Source of the DNA: Promicromonospora thailandica | GTDB lineage: Bacteria > Actinomycetota > Actinomycetes > Actinomycetales > Cellulomonadaceae | Length of the DNA: 64,000 bases | Direction of reading: 5' to 3' | Assembly: GCF_024171955.1 (NCBI RefSeq) | Contig: NZ_JAMTCS010000002.1 | Location: 109,290 to 173,289 of the forward strand | Shown: in pieces, positions 24,198 through 33,830 of the stretch | Position numbering within the stretch: position 1 is the stretch's first letter | Layout of the letters: each line of letters begins with the position of its first letter | Position numbers and translations under genes: made by a program | The notes under the pieces: generated by a model | What the model saw: the letters and a program-made list of their open reading frames with translations, nothing else | Databases searched by the model: none | Told to the model about the DNA's origin: nothing

Positions 24198-26705
24198 TTG
24201 ACCGATTCATCCGGTCTGACACCGTCCTCTCCGCAGCCGCGCCACCCCGGCCTTTCCGTCTTCGGCCTCGGCCCGAACCAGGACGGCCCCGACACGACAC
24301 CGGACGAATCGCCCGAAGGAAACGGCTTCCGCTTCGGCACCACGCCGGTTCCCGCCCCCGAGAGCGTGCCGCCGTCGGGGCGCCCCGACGTTCCGCCGCC
24401 CGGGGCGCACCGTGCCCAGCCCGCCGAGCAGCGGCACCCGGCCGCGCGCCGGCACGAGCACCCCGCACCCGCCGCGCCGACGCGCCGGGGCATGGCGGGC
24501 ACCGGCATCCCGCGCACCCTCCCGCCGTCGATCGGTGACGTGCTGCTGCGCGCCGCCGTGAACGTGGGCATCCCGGTGTTCCTCACGGGGCCCACCGAGG
24601 ACGGCATGCCGATGCTGTGGGCCAACAGCGCCTTCGAGCGGTACGCGGGCGTGCGGTTCAGCGACTTCGCCGGGTTCACGGTGCGCCGGCTGGGCGAGAT
24701 GCTTGTCGAGCCGCAGGACCTGGAGCGGATGACGGAGCTGGTCAACGCGGGCCAGGAGGTGCACGCGACGGTGCGCTCGCACCTGCGCGGTGGCACGAAC
24801 GGCTGGGCGCAGCTCACGCTCACCCCGGCCCGCGCCGGGCACGGCGACCGCATCACGCACTGGGTGGGCTTCAGCGTCGACGTCTCCGAGCACATGGAGC
24901 GGCACGCCGCGCAGCTCGCCAGCCTCGAGGTCGAGCGGCAGCAGCGCGAGGACCTCGACCTCATCGCGCAGACCACCGAGATCCTCACCGACCTCGAGTA
25001 CCCGTACGCGCTGCGCGACATCGCGGAGCTGCTCCAGTCCATGGTGCGCTGGGCGGGCTTCTACGTGAACGACGACGGCCTCAAGCACGCCTCCGGCATC
25101 GACGTCTCCTCGCCGCCGAGCGGCCGCGGACGCCGGCACGCGCGGTACATCGAGGGCGACAACATCGCGGACAAGTCGCTGCGCCGACGACCGCAGACCG
25201 ACGCCCTGGGCGACTCGGTGACCACGGGCCCGATGCCGATCCTCGAGGTCGTGGACTCCGTGCAGGACGTGCTCGACGGCGTCATCGACGGCCCCGTCAT
25301 GCTGCACCTGGACATCCCGCACGCGCCGCACTCGGCATCCGGCTGGCTGCAGCGCGACCTGACCCTGCGCCTCGCGGACGAGCTGGGCAAGGCCCCCGAC
25401 TCGGTGGTCGTGCACCCCGTCGCCGGACGGCGGGACGTGCTCGGCCTCATCGTCATCGTCCCGGACGAGGACGAGGGCGGCGAGTACGTCGAGGCCGAGG
25501 AGCCGGACACGCTGCGCACCGTCGTGGAGGTGGTGGCCCGCCGCGCGGGCAGCGCCATCGACAACGCGCGCATGTACGCGCGCGAGCACCGCCTGGCCGA
25601 GACCCTGCAGCGTGCCATGCTCCCGGAGCAGGCCGACGTCGCGGGCCTGGACGTGTGGACCTACTACGCCCCGAACGCCGAGCACGCGCAGGTGGGCGGC
25701 GACTGGTACGACGTGCTGCAGATCTCGCCGGAGCTGGTGGGCATCGTGATCGGCGACGTCGTGGGGCACGACGTCGAGGCGGCCGCGACCATGGGTCAGC
25801 TCCGGTCGGTGGTGCGCTCCTACGCCTTCGAGCTGTCCACGCCGAGCCGCGTGCTCGAACGCGTCGACCAGCTCGTGGCCGGCATGGGCATCCCGCGCTC
25901 CGCGAGCATGGTCTACGCCTCGCTCACGCGCGAGGAGGAGCCCGACACCTGGACGGTCGGCTACTCGCGCGCGGGTCACCTGCCGCCGCTGCTGCTGCGC
26001 GGCGGCGAGGTCGTCAAGCTCGACGAGGGCGGAGGCGCGCTGGTCGGCTTCGGCTCGCGCGACCGGACCACGGGCCAGGCCCGGCTCCAGGCCGGCGACA
26101 CGCTGCTGTTCTACACGGACGGCCTCATCGAGCGGCGTGACCGGTCCCTGCGGCTGGGGCTCGAGGCGCTGCTGGAGACCGCGTCCGCGATCACGGCGCG
26201 CGACGCCGCGGGGGTGGGCGAGGAGCTCCTGTCCCGTCTGGCGGACGCGCCGGAGGACGACGTCGCGATCGTCGTCGTCCGCATCCCCGACCCGACCGGG
26301 GACGCCGGGGGGACCGCACTGTCGCCGCGCTGGCGCCGCTGGATGCTGCCGAGCGAGCCGTCGTCGATCGGCCGGGCGCGGCACGCCGTGCTGCGTACCT
26401 GTCAGGCCTGGGGCATCGAGGAGTCCGCGCAGGCCGAGCTGGTGGTCTCGGAGCTGGTGGCGAACGGGGTGCTGCACGGCTGGGGGCACATCGCGCTCCG
26501 GCTGTACGACACCGGGGACGGCCTGCGCATCGAGGTCGAGGACAACAACCCGGCGCCGCCCGTGGCGACCGACGGGCACCCGAACCGGCTGGGCGGGTTC
26601 GGCATGCAGATCGTCGACCGGCTCGCGGAGTGGGGCTGGCGCCCGTCGGGCAGCGGCAAGCTGGTGTGGGCAAAGCTCCGCCGCCAACCCACGCCCCCGA
26701 AGTAG
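24198..26705 (+). CDS. PAS/GAF/PP2C (SpoIIE) phosphatase with C-terminal anti-sigma kinase domain
   Basis: This 835-residue regulator starts with a disordered Pro-rich segment (1-115), then a PAS domain (about 118-235, VPVFLTGPTEDGMPMLWANS-like start), a GAF-like domain (about 250-460), a SpoIIE/PP2C phosphatase domain (about 475-695) and an HATPase_c domain of RsbW type (about 710-832). Metal-binding Asp residues lie in VGGDWYDV (Asp502) and GDVVGHD (Asp520). The HATPase N-box is SELVANGVLHG and the G-box GGFGMQIVDR. It would both phosphorylate and dephosphorylate STAS proteins. The TTG at 24198 follows GGGAGGG at normal spacing, so it is chosen over the ATG at 24147. Its TAG stop lies inside the first module of the downstream repeat element. 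Confidence 0.9.
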   Translation: MTDSSGLTPSSPQPRHPGLSVFGLGPNQDGPDTTPDESPEGNGFRFGTTPVPAPESVPPSGRPDVPPPGAHRAQPAEQRHPAARRHEHPAPAAPTRRGMAGTGIPRTLPPSIGDVLLRAAVNVGIPVFLTGPTEDGMPMLWANSAFERYAGVRFSDFAGFTVRRLGEMLVEPQDLERMTELVNAGQEVHATVRSHLRGGTNGWAQLTLTPARAGHGDRITHWVGFSVDVSEHMERHAAQLASLEVERQQREDLDLIAQTTEILTDLEYPYALRDIAELLQSMVRWAGFYVNDDGLKHASGIDVSSPPSGRGRRHARYIEGDNIADKSLRRRPQTDALGDSVTTGPMPILEVVDSVQDVLDGVIDGPVMLHLDIPHAPHSASGWLQRDLTLRLADELGKAPDSVVVHPVAGRRDVLGLIVIVPDEDEGGEYVEAEEPDTLRTVVEVVARRAGSAIDNARMYAREHRLAETLQRAMLPEQADVAGLDVWTYYAPNAEHAQVGGDWYDVLQISPELVGIVIGDVVGHDVEAAATMGQLRSVVRSYAFELSTPSRVLERVDQLVAGMGIPRSASMVYASLTREEEPDTWTVGYSRAGHLPPLLLRGGEVVKLDEGGGALVGFGSRDRTTGQARLQAGDTLLFYTDGLIERRDRSLRLGLEALLETASAITARDAAGVGEELLSRLADAPEDDVAIVVVRIPDPTGDAGGTALSPRWRRWMLPSEPSSIGRARHAVLRTCQAWGIEESAQAELVVSELVANGVLHGWGHIALRLYDTGDGLRIEVEDNNPAPPVATDGHPNRLGGFGMQIVDRLAEWGWRPSGSGKLVWAKLRRQPTPPK

Positions 26706-26877
26706 AACCCTGGCGAGATAGAACCGCAGCGAAGTAGAACGGCAGCGAAGTAGAACCACAGCGAAGTAGAACCACAGCGAAGTAGAACGGCAGCGCATCC
26801 GGACGGGATGCGCTGCCGTTCTACTTCGCTGCGGTTCTATCTCGCCAGAGTTCTATCTCGCCACGGTTCTACTTCGG
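26697..26877. repeat. Modular inverted-repeat element: six 16-bp units facing four
   Basis: Six consecutive 16-bp units run from 26697 to 26792, each a 12-base core, GCGAAGTAGAAC or GCGAGATAGAAC (first unit starting CC), plus four variable bases. A core hairpin follows (GCGCATCC, 5-base loop, GGATGCGC; 26793-26813). Four units in reverse orientation occupy 26814-26877. The inner 24 bases of each arm pair perfectly. Left units 2-3 (26713-26744) are also exact complements of right units at 26814-26845, as if three units were later inserted on the left. The stop codon of the PP2C gene is in unit 1. It separates convergent genes and probably terminates transcription. Confidence 0.9.
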
Positions 26878-26901
26878 CGCCAGGAGGGGGTGGATAACGT
26901 T

Positions 26902-27306
26902 TTACGCGGTGGACGCGTCGCGGTGGGCTAACGGGGACACGTCGTCGTCCCGCGGAGTCATCACCGCGAAGCCCGAGTCGGGGGCGGAGGGCTCGCACGC
27001 GTGCTCGTCGTCCACGCGGAAGAGCTCCATGGCGCCGCACACCTCGAGCACGAAGAGGTCTCGCTCGTCGGCCCCGCGGATGACGGTGGCGCCGCCGCGC
27101 TTGCGGCCGGCGTCGGCCAGCGAGATGAGGAACGCGGCCCCCGTCGAGTCCATGAAGGTGACCCGGCACATGTCGATGACGAGCAGCTGCCGGCGCAGGC
27201 CGACCACGCGCGCCGCGATCTCCGGGAACTGGTCTCGTTCGGCGAGGTCGAGGTCGCCGGCGATCACGAGCGTCGTCGTCGTGGGAGACGTCGCGATCTC
27301 GATCAT
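26902..27306 (-). CDS. STAS domain protein (anti-anti-sigma factor-like)
   Basis: The 134-residue protein is a single STAS domain (about residues 1-105) with an acidic C-terminal tail. The phosphorylatable Ser region is VTFMDSTGAAFLISL. The ATG (complement 27304-27306) begins the first strand, MIEIATSP. It converges on the PP2C/HATPase gene across the modular repeat element, and a second STAS gene lies on the other side of that gene, so the two STAS proteins may compete for one partner. The domains are only moderately alike, so they are not a recent duplication. Confidence 0.86.
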   Translation of the reverse strand: MIEIATSPTTTTLVIAGDLDLAERDQFPEIAARVVGLRRQLLVIDMCRVTFMDSTGAAFLISLADAGRKRGGATVIRGADERDLFVLEVCGAMELFRVDDEHACEPSAPDSGFAVMTPRDDDVSPLAHRDASTA

Positions 27307-27437
27307 GTGTCGAGCGTAACGACTGTTGCTCGATCGCACCGGATGAAAGGCAAAATTCACCGCCTCCGCGGCGCCCCCGGGCAATCCGGTGCGTCCCTCT
27401 TTGTCCGAGTCTGGAGCGCGGATGTGAGAATCACCGC

Positions 27438-27881
27438 ATGAGCACCCACGAGAACCTGCTGCAGGGACCCGCGCCGACGCTGCTGCCCGACGACCTCCCC
27501 GACGCCCGCGAGCGGCTGGCCGCGGGCGAGGACCCGGTGGCGGTCGCCGCGGACGCCCCGGCGTCGTCCCTGGTCTGGGCCGTCCTGGCGGAGCGCGCCC
27601 TCACGACGGGCACGCCCGCGGGGGACGTCGAGGCGTACGCCTACGCGCGGACCGGCTACCACCGCGGCCTGGACGCGCTGCGCCGGGCGGGCTGGCGCGG
27701 GCAGGGCCCGGTGCCCGCGAGCCACGTGCCGAACCAGGGCTTCCTGCGCGCCCTGCTCGCGCTCTCGGAGGCGGCCGGCCGCATCGGCGAGGCGCAGGAG
27801 GCCCAGCGCTGCGCGACGTTCCTCACGGACTCCGGCACGTCGGCCGAGCAGGTCCGCGCCCTGCGCGCCGCCACGAAGTAG
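27438..27881 (+). CDS. DUF3151 family protein
   Basis: This 147-residue protein matches the actinobacterial DUF3151 pattern: N-terminal [14 protein letters not shown], then [20 protein letters not shown] and [15 protein letters not shown]. It is soluble, alpha-helical and of unknown function. Location just upstream of purA is common in actinobacteria. A GAGAAT hexamer lies six bases before the ATG and no ribosome site is seen. Its stop codon overlaps the likely -10 box of purA. Confidence 0.88.
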   Translation: MSTHENLLQGPAPTLLPDDLPDARERLAAGEDPVAVAADAPASSLVWAVLAERALTTGTPAGDVEAYAYARTGYHRGLDALRRAGWRGQGPVPASHVPNQGFLRALLALSEAAGRIGEAQEAQRCATFLTDSGTSAEQVRALRAATK

Positions 27882-27884
27882 ACT
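27879..27884 (+). promoter_or_regulatory. -10 box TAGACT for purA, overlapping the upstream stop codon
   Basis: TAGACT matches the actinobacterial -10 consensus. Its first three bases are the stop codon of the DUF3151 gene. It would give purA a leader of about 65 bases, which contains the ribosome site AGAAGGTGGAG before the ATG at 27956. Confidence 0.5.
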
Positions 27885-27955
27885 CGGGCGCGGCTCGCCG
27901 GCGCCAACGGAGCGCACGCGCGGAGCGACCAAGCAATCCGAGAAGGTGGAGATCC

Positions 27956-29248
27956 ATGCCAGGCGTCGTGCTCGTCGGGGCCCAGTGGGGCGATGAGGGC
28001 AAGGGAAAGGCGACGGACCTCCTGGGCTCCCGCGTCGACTACGTGGTCAAGTTCAACGGTGGCAACAACGCGGGGCACACGGTCGTCATCGACGACGAGA
28101 AGTACGCGCTGCACCTGCTGCCGTCGGGCATCCTGTCGCCGGGCGTCGTGCCGGTCATCGCGAACGGCGTGGTGGTCGACATCGAGGTGCTGTTCGAGGA
28201 GCTCGACGCGCTGATCGAGCGCGGTGTCGACGTGTCGCGCCTGCTCGTGTCGGGCAGCGCGCACGTCATCGCGCCCTACCACCGCACCATCGACAAGGTG
28301 ACCGAGCGGTTCCTCGGCAAGCGCCGCATCGGCACCACGGGCCGCGGGATCGGCCCGGCGTACGCCGACAAGATCAACCGTGTCGGCATCCGCATGTGGG
28401 ACCTCTTCGACGAGAAGATCCTGCGCGCCAAGATCGAGGGCTCGCTCGACCAGAAGAACCACCTGCTGGTCAAGGTCTACAACCGGCGCGCGATCACCGT
28501 GGACGAGACGCTGGAGGACCTGCTCCGGTACGCCGAGCGGCTGCGCCCCATGGTCACGGACACGGCCGTGGAGCTGAACAAGGCCCTCGACGCCGGCAAG
28601 AACGTCCTGTTCGAGGCGGGCCAGGCCACCATGCTCGACGTCGACCACGGCACCTACCCGTTCGTCACGTCGTCCAGCGCGACGGCGGGTGGTGCGGTCA
28701 CCGGGTCCGGCGTCGGCCCCACCCGCATCGACTCCGTGATCGGCGTCATCAAGGCGTACACGACGCGCGTCGGCGAGGGCCCGTTCCCCACCGAGCTGTT
28801 CGACGACAAGGGCGAGCTCCTGCGCAAGACCGGCGGCGAGTACGGCGTCACCACCGGCCGCGCGCGCCGCACCGGGTGGTACGACTCCGTGATCGCCCGG
28901 TACGCGACCCGCATCAACGGCCTCACCGACATCGTGCTCACCAAGCTCGACGTGCTCACCGGCCTGGAGAAGGTCCCGGTCTGCGTGGCCTACGACGTCG
29001 ACGGCGTGCGCCATGACGAGATGCCCACCGACCAGACGGCGTTCCACCACGCCAAGCCGGTCTACGAGGAGCTCGACGGCTGGTGGGAGGACATCTCCCG
29101 GGCCCGCTCCTTCGAGGACCTGCCGAAGAACGCGCAGGCGTACGTCAAGGCGCTCGAGGAGATGTCGGGCACGCGGATCTCCGCCATCGGCGTGGGCCCG
29201 AAGCGTGACGAGATCATCCCCGTCCACGACCTCATCCACAGCCGCTGA
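27956..29248 (+). CDS. purA: Adenylosuccinate synthetase
   Basis: The 430-residue GTP-dependent enzyme joins IMP and aspartate to adenylosuccinate, the first step to AMP. The N-terminal GTP-binding loop [11 protein letters not shown] (residues about 7-17), [20 protein letters not shown] and the RRTGWYDS region are intact. Length is standard. The start is preceded by a purine-rich ribosome site. It is followed 56 bases later by purD on the same strand. Confidence 0.97.
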   Translation: MPGVVLVGAQWGDEGKGKATDLLGSRVDYVVKFNGGNNAGHTVVIDDEKYALHLLPSGILSPGVVPVIANGVVVDIEVLFEELDALIERGVDVSRLLVSGSAHVIAPYHRTIDKVTERFLGKRRIGTTGRGIGPAYADKINRVGIRMWDLFDEKILRAKIEGSLDQKNHLLVKVYNRRAITVDETLEDLLRYAERLRPMVTDTAVELNKALDAGKNVLFEAGQATMLDVDHGTYPFVTSSSATAGGAVTGSGVGPTRIDSVIGVIKAYTTRVGEGPFPTELFDDKGELLRKTGGEYGVTTGRARRTGWYDSVIARYATRINGLTDIVLTKLDVLTGLEKVPVCVAYDVDGVRHDEMPTDQTAFHHAKPVYEELDGWWEDISRARSFEDLPKNAQAYVKALEEMSGTRISAIGVGPKRDEIIPVHDLIHSR

Positions 29249-29304
29249 CACACCCGCTGACACACCCGCTGAGTCCGTACCCACCGAGAAAGCCCTCCGC
29301 CACT

Positions 29305-30594
<1,290 letters not shown>

Positions 30595-30631
30595 CGCGGA
30601 GATCACAGGGCGGGGCACCCCGGCGCGCCGG

Positions 30632-30637
30632 TAGACT
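30632..30637 (+). promoter_or_regulatory. -10 box TAGACT for purSQ
   Basis: TAGACT at 30632-30637 matches the actinobacterial -10 consensus and lies about 45 bases before the purS GTG, leaving room for the AAGGAG ribosome site at 30673-30678. Confidence 0.5.
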
Positions 30638-30682
30638 CGTCCCCGGAATCCCCCTCGTCATTCCCCTCAGCAAGGAGCCTTC

Positions 30683-30955
30683 GTGGGACGCGTCGTCGTC
30701 GAGGTCATGCCCAAGCCCGAGATCCTGGACCCCCAGGGCAAGGCCGTGGTCGGGGCGCTGCCGCGCCTCGGTTTCACCCAGTTCTCCGGTGTGCGTCAGG
30801 GCAAGCGGTTCGAGCTCGAGGTGGACGGCGAGGTGACGCCGGAGATCCTCGCCGCTGCCCGCGAGGCCGCCACCACCCTGCTGTCCAACCCGGTCATCGA
30901 GGACGTCGTGTCGGTCACCGACGCGTCGGCCGAGGTCGCCGCGGTGAACGCCTGA
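30683..30955 (+). CDS. purS: Phosphoribosylformylglycinamidine synthase subunit PurS
   Basis: The 90-residue protein is the small subunit that assembles PurL and PurQ into the FGAM synthase complex. It has the typical N-terminus [19 protein letters not shown] and [13 protein letters not shown]. The GTG at 30683 follows AAGGAG. Its stop overlaps the purQ ATG by one base (TGATG). Confidence 0.95.
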   Translation: MGRVVVEVMPKPEILDPQGKAVVGALPRLGFTQFSGVRQGKRFELEVDGEVTPEILAAAREAATTLLSNPVIEDVVSVTDASAEVAAVNA

Positions 30956-31695
30956 TGTCGGCGACCGCGCCGACGTCCGTGGCCACGGGCATCACCGGCG
31001 CCCGGATCGGCGTCATCACCTTCCCCGGCACGCTCGACGACCGGGACGCCGCGCGCGCCGTGCGCCTGGCGGGCGCCGAGGCCGTCTCGCTGTGGCACGC
31101 GGACGAGTCGCTGCACGACGTCGACGCCGTGGTGCTGCCCGGCGGCTTCTCCTACGGTGACTACCTGCGCGCCGGCGCGATCAGCCGGTTCGCCCCGGCG
31201 ATGGCCGCGGTGGTGGACGCCGCCAAGGGCGGGATGCCGGTGCTGGGCATCTGCAACGGCTTCCAGGTGCTGACCGAGGCGCACCTGCTGCCCGGCTCGA
31301 TGGTCAAGAACGACCACCTGCACTTCGTGTGCCGCGAGCAGGCCATGATCGTGGAGAACGCGCGGACGGCGTGGACCAACGAGTTCCGCCGCGGGCAGCG
31401 CATCACGATCCCGCTGAAGAACCAGGACGGGCAGTTCGTCGCCGACGAGCGCACGCTCGACGAGCTCGAGGGCGAGGGTCGCGTCGTCTTCCGCTACGAC
31501 GGCCGGAACCCCAACGGTTCCCGCCGCGACATCGCGGGCATCACGAACGAGCGCGGCAACGTGGTGGGGCTCATGCCGCACCCGGAGCACGCCGTCGAGC
31601 CCGGCTTCGGCCCGGCCTCCGAGGAGGGTCCGCGCGCCGGGACCGACGGGCTGACGTTCTTCACGTCGGTGCTGTCCTCGCTGGTCCACGCGTGA
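30955..31695 (+). CDS. purQ: Phosphoribosylformylglycinamidine synthase subunit PurQ (glutaminase)
   Basis: The 246-residue class I glutamine amidotransferase supplies ammonia for FGAM synthesis. The nucleophile Cys is in GICNGFQVL, the oxyanion region is [12 protein letters not shown], and the His/Glu pair is in [10 protein letters not shown] 15-residue N-terminal extension precedes [10 protein letters not shown]. The purL partner that usually follows is not next; an unrelated acetyltransferase is, so purL must be elsewhere. Confidence 0.95.
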   Translation: MSATAPTSVATGITGARIGVITFPGTLDDRDAARAVRLAGAEAVSLWHADESLHDVDAVVLPGGFSYGDYLRAGAISRFAPAMAAVVDAAKGGMPVLGICNGFQVLTEAHLLPGSMVKNDHLHFVCREQAMIVENARTAWTNEFRRGQRITIPLKNQDGQFVADERTLDELEGEGRVVFRYDGRNPNGSRRDIAGITNERGNVVGLMPHPEHAVEPGFGPASEEGPRAGTDGLTFFTSVLSSLVHA

Positions 31696-31722
31696 CCGCA
31701 GGGCCGTCCCCGGCAGGTCCGC

Positions 31723-32865
31723 GTGTCCGCTGAGGTGCTGGCCGGTCTCACGGTCGACGCGGTGGACTGGGACCACGCCGACGCCGTCCGCCTGCGCGCG
31801 GAGCAGCAGCACGAGATCGACCTGCGGTACGCCCAGCCCGGCCGGCCGCCGGAGACGGGCCCCGACGGGCTCCCCGTGCGTGACACGCGCGACCAGGTGG
31901 ACCCGGACACGCTGCTCGCCACGCTCGTCCTGCGGGTCGACGGCGTCCCGGCCGGGCACGCCGCCGTCCGCGACCTCTCCGGCCGCGACGACTACCGCGG
32001 CGGGCTGCACCCGGATGCCACCGCCGAGGTCAAGCGGGTCTTCGTCGCCGCGGGCTTCCGCGGCCGCGGCCTGTCCCGCACCCTCATGGAGGCGGCCGAG
32101 GACGCCGCCCGCGCCGCGGGCGCCCGGCACCTGATCCTCGAGACCGGCCTCATGCAGCCCGAGTCGCTGGGCCTGTACCTGCGGATGGGCTACGACCCGG
32201 TCGAGTCGTTCGGGGTCTGGTCGTCCGAGCCCGGGTCGCGCTGCTTCGGCAAGTGGCTCGTGCCGGACGCCGTCACCGGTCCCGACCTCGGGAGGACGCC
32301 CGCACCCCGCCCCGCCGTGACGCTCCGCGAGGTGCCGTGGGGCGACCCGGACGCCGTCGCGCTGCGCCGCGCGATGTGGGCGTTCCTCCAGGAGCGCTAC
32401 CCCGAGCTGGTGCCCGACGTCGAGGCGCGGGGCGGCCACGACGCCGTCGACGCCGAGCGTGGGCGTGCCGCCCTGGCGACGTTCGTCGCCACCCTGGACG
32501 GCCGGCCCGTGGGCTGCGCGACCCTCGTCGCCGCCGGGGCCGGTCCCCGGCACCTCACGGCGGACCCGGTGCGCGGCATCGGCGGGCTCGCGTCCGCCGG
32601 GACGCCGGACGCGCCCGGCTTCGAGATGCGCAGCGTGTTCGTGGACCCGGACGTGCGCCGCGCCGGGGTGGCCACGAGCCTGGTGCGCCGGCTCGAGGAC
32701 GAGGCCCGCGGGCGCGGTGGCCGCGCGCTGTTCCTCGCCACCGGCTTCCGGCAGCCGGAGGCCCTGCGGCTCTACGTGGGGCTGGGCTACCGGCCGGTGC
32801 TGCCCTACCCGCCGCACGGGACCCCGGACGACCCGCTGCTGCTGTACCTGGGCAAGCCGCTCTGA
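31723..32865 (+). CDS. Tandem GNAT acetyltransferase (two GNAT domains)
   Basis: The 380-residue protein holds two GNAT folds in a row. The first (about residues 8-180) has the acetyl-CoA loop VKRVFVAAGFRGRGLSRTLM, the second (about 195-378) has MRSVFVDPDVRRAGVATSLV. Both motif A segments (R/Q-x-x-G-x-G/A) look functional. Each domain ends with a similar strand (ETGLMQPESLGLYLRMGYDP and ATGFRQPEALRLYVGLGYRP), pointing to internal duplication. The acceptor is unknown. The GTG start at 31723 is 28 bases after purQ. Confidence 0.85.
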   Translation: MSAEVLAGLTVDAVDWDHADAVRLRAEQQHEIDLRYAQPGRPPETGPDGLPVRDTRDQVDPDTLLATLVLRVDGVPAGHAAVRDLSGRDDYRGGLHPDATAEVKRVFVAAGFRGRGLSRTLMEAAEDAARAAGARHLILETGLMQPESLGLYLRMGYDPVESFGVWSSEPGSRCFGKWLVPDAVTGPDLGRTPAPRPAVTLREVPWGDPDAVALRRAMWAFLQERYPELVPDVEARGGHDAVDAERGRAALATFVATLDGRPVGCATLVAAGAGPRHLTADPVRGIGGLASAGTPDAPGFEMRSVFVDPDVRRAGVATSLVRRLEDEARGRGGRALFLATGFRQPEALRLYVGLGYRPVLPYPPHGTPDDPLLLYLGKPL

Positions 32866-32884
32866 GCCGGGAGCTCCGGGGAGG

Positions 32885-33739
32885 TCAGCGGCCCCGGAGG
32901 AAGTCGAGCTGGGCCCGCACCGACGAACGCGCCGCGAGCAGCACGGACGGGTCCACGTCGGCGTACACGGCGCGGGTCACCGCGTCCAGGAGCGCGTCCG
33001 GCAGCGGCCCCTCGACGGCGAGCCCGGCCCCGGCGGGCAGCGTCGCCGACAGCGCGGCGCGCACCTGGTCCAGGCGCTCCAGGCGGTGCGCCCGGTACGC
33101 CCGCACGGCCGCGCCGAGGTCGGTGCGGACCGGGCCGTGGCCTGGCAGCCCGGCCACCGGCGTCGTGTCGGTCCCGAGCTCTGCCACGCGCGCCTCGATG
33201 CGGTCCAGGGACGCCAGGTAGTCCCGCAGCGAGCCGTCCGGCTCGGCGAGCACCGTCGTCCCCTGCCCCAGCACCGTGTCGCCCGTGAGCACCACCGGGG
33301 CGTCCGCGTCGCCGGGCAGGACCACGAAGCACGCGGAGTCCGCGGTGTGCCCCGGCGTGGCCAGCACCTCGACGCGGAGGCCCGCGACCTCCAGCACCTC
33401 CCCGTCCGCGAGCGGCCCGGACGCGACGTCGGCCCGGCCGGTACCCGGCGCGCAGAACTCCGGCAGCACCGCCCGGGACGGCGCCCCGGTGAGCTCGCGG
33501 AAGCGGGCCAGGCCGCCGGTGTGGTCGGCGTGCCGGTGGGTCACCAGCACGAGCTCGACGGGCCCGGCGTCCGCCAGGGCCTGGAGGTGGACGTCCAGGT
33601 CAGGGCCGGGGTCCACCACCACGCAGCCGGTCGCGCCGGGGGCGCGCAGCACGTACGACCGGGTGCCGTCGAGCGTCATCGGCCCGGGGTTGTCGGCACG
33701 CAGCACCGTGGCGAAGGAGGCAACCGGATTCACCGGCAC
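32885..33739 (-). CDS. Metallo-beta-lactamase fold hydrolase
   Basis: This 284-residue protein has the MBL-fold metal motif THRHADHTGG (HxHxDH), a downstream metal His in ATPGHTADSACFV and an Asp in LTGDTVLGQG. A C-terminal helical region (about 205-284) resembles the LACTB2/hydroxyacylglutathione hydrolase-like group. Substrate is unknown; thioester hydrolysis or RNase activity are both found in relatives. Two GTG codons near 33739 and 33733 are possible starts. It converges on the tandem GNAT gene. Confidence 0.88.
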   Translation of the reverse strand: MPVNPVASFATVLRADNPGPMTLDGTRSYVLRAPGATGCVVVDPGPDLDVHLQALADAGPVELVLVTHRHADHTGGLARFRELTGAPSRAVLPEFCAPGTGRADVASGPLADGEVLEVAGLRVEVLATPGHTADSACFVVLPGDADAPVVLTGDTVLGQGTTVLAEPDGSLRDYLASLDRIEARVAELGTDTTPVAGLPGHGPVRTDLGAAVRAYRAHRLERLDQVRAALSATLPAGAGLAVEGPLPDALLDAVTRAVYADVDPSVLLAARSSVRAQLDFLRGR

Positions 33740-33830
33740 ACCTTATCCGGCGGTCAACAGGGGTTGTGCTATGGCGTACTCCGGTGTGTGATCGGTAAAA
33801 CCACCTCCCAGTGTCGAGAGGAACCCCAGG

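Noticed and set aside
24207..26798. Minus-strand frame of 863 codons opposite the PP2C regulator
   Set aside because: It shows His/Arg/Gly-rich antisense composition; the plus frame has PAS, PP2C and HATPase motifs in order.
26697..26877. Module array considered as a CRISPR
   Set aside because: Units are only 16 bases, spacers four bases, orientation flips at the core, and no cas genes are present.
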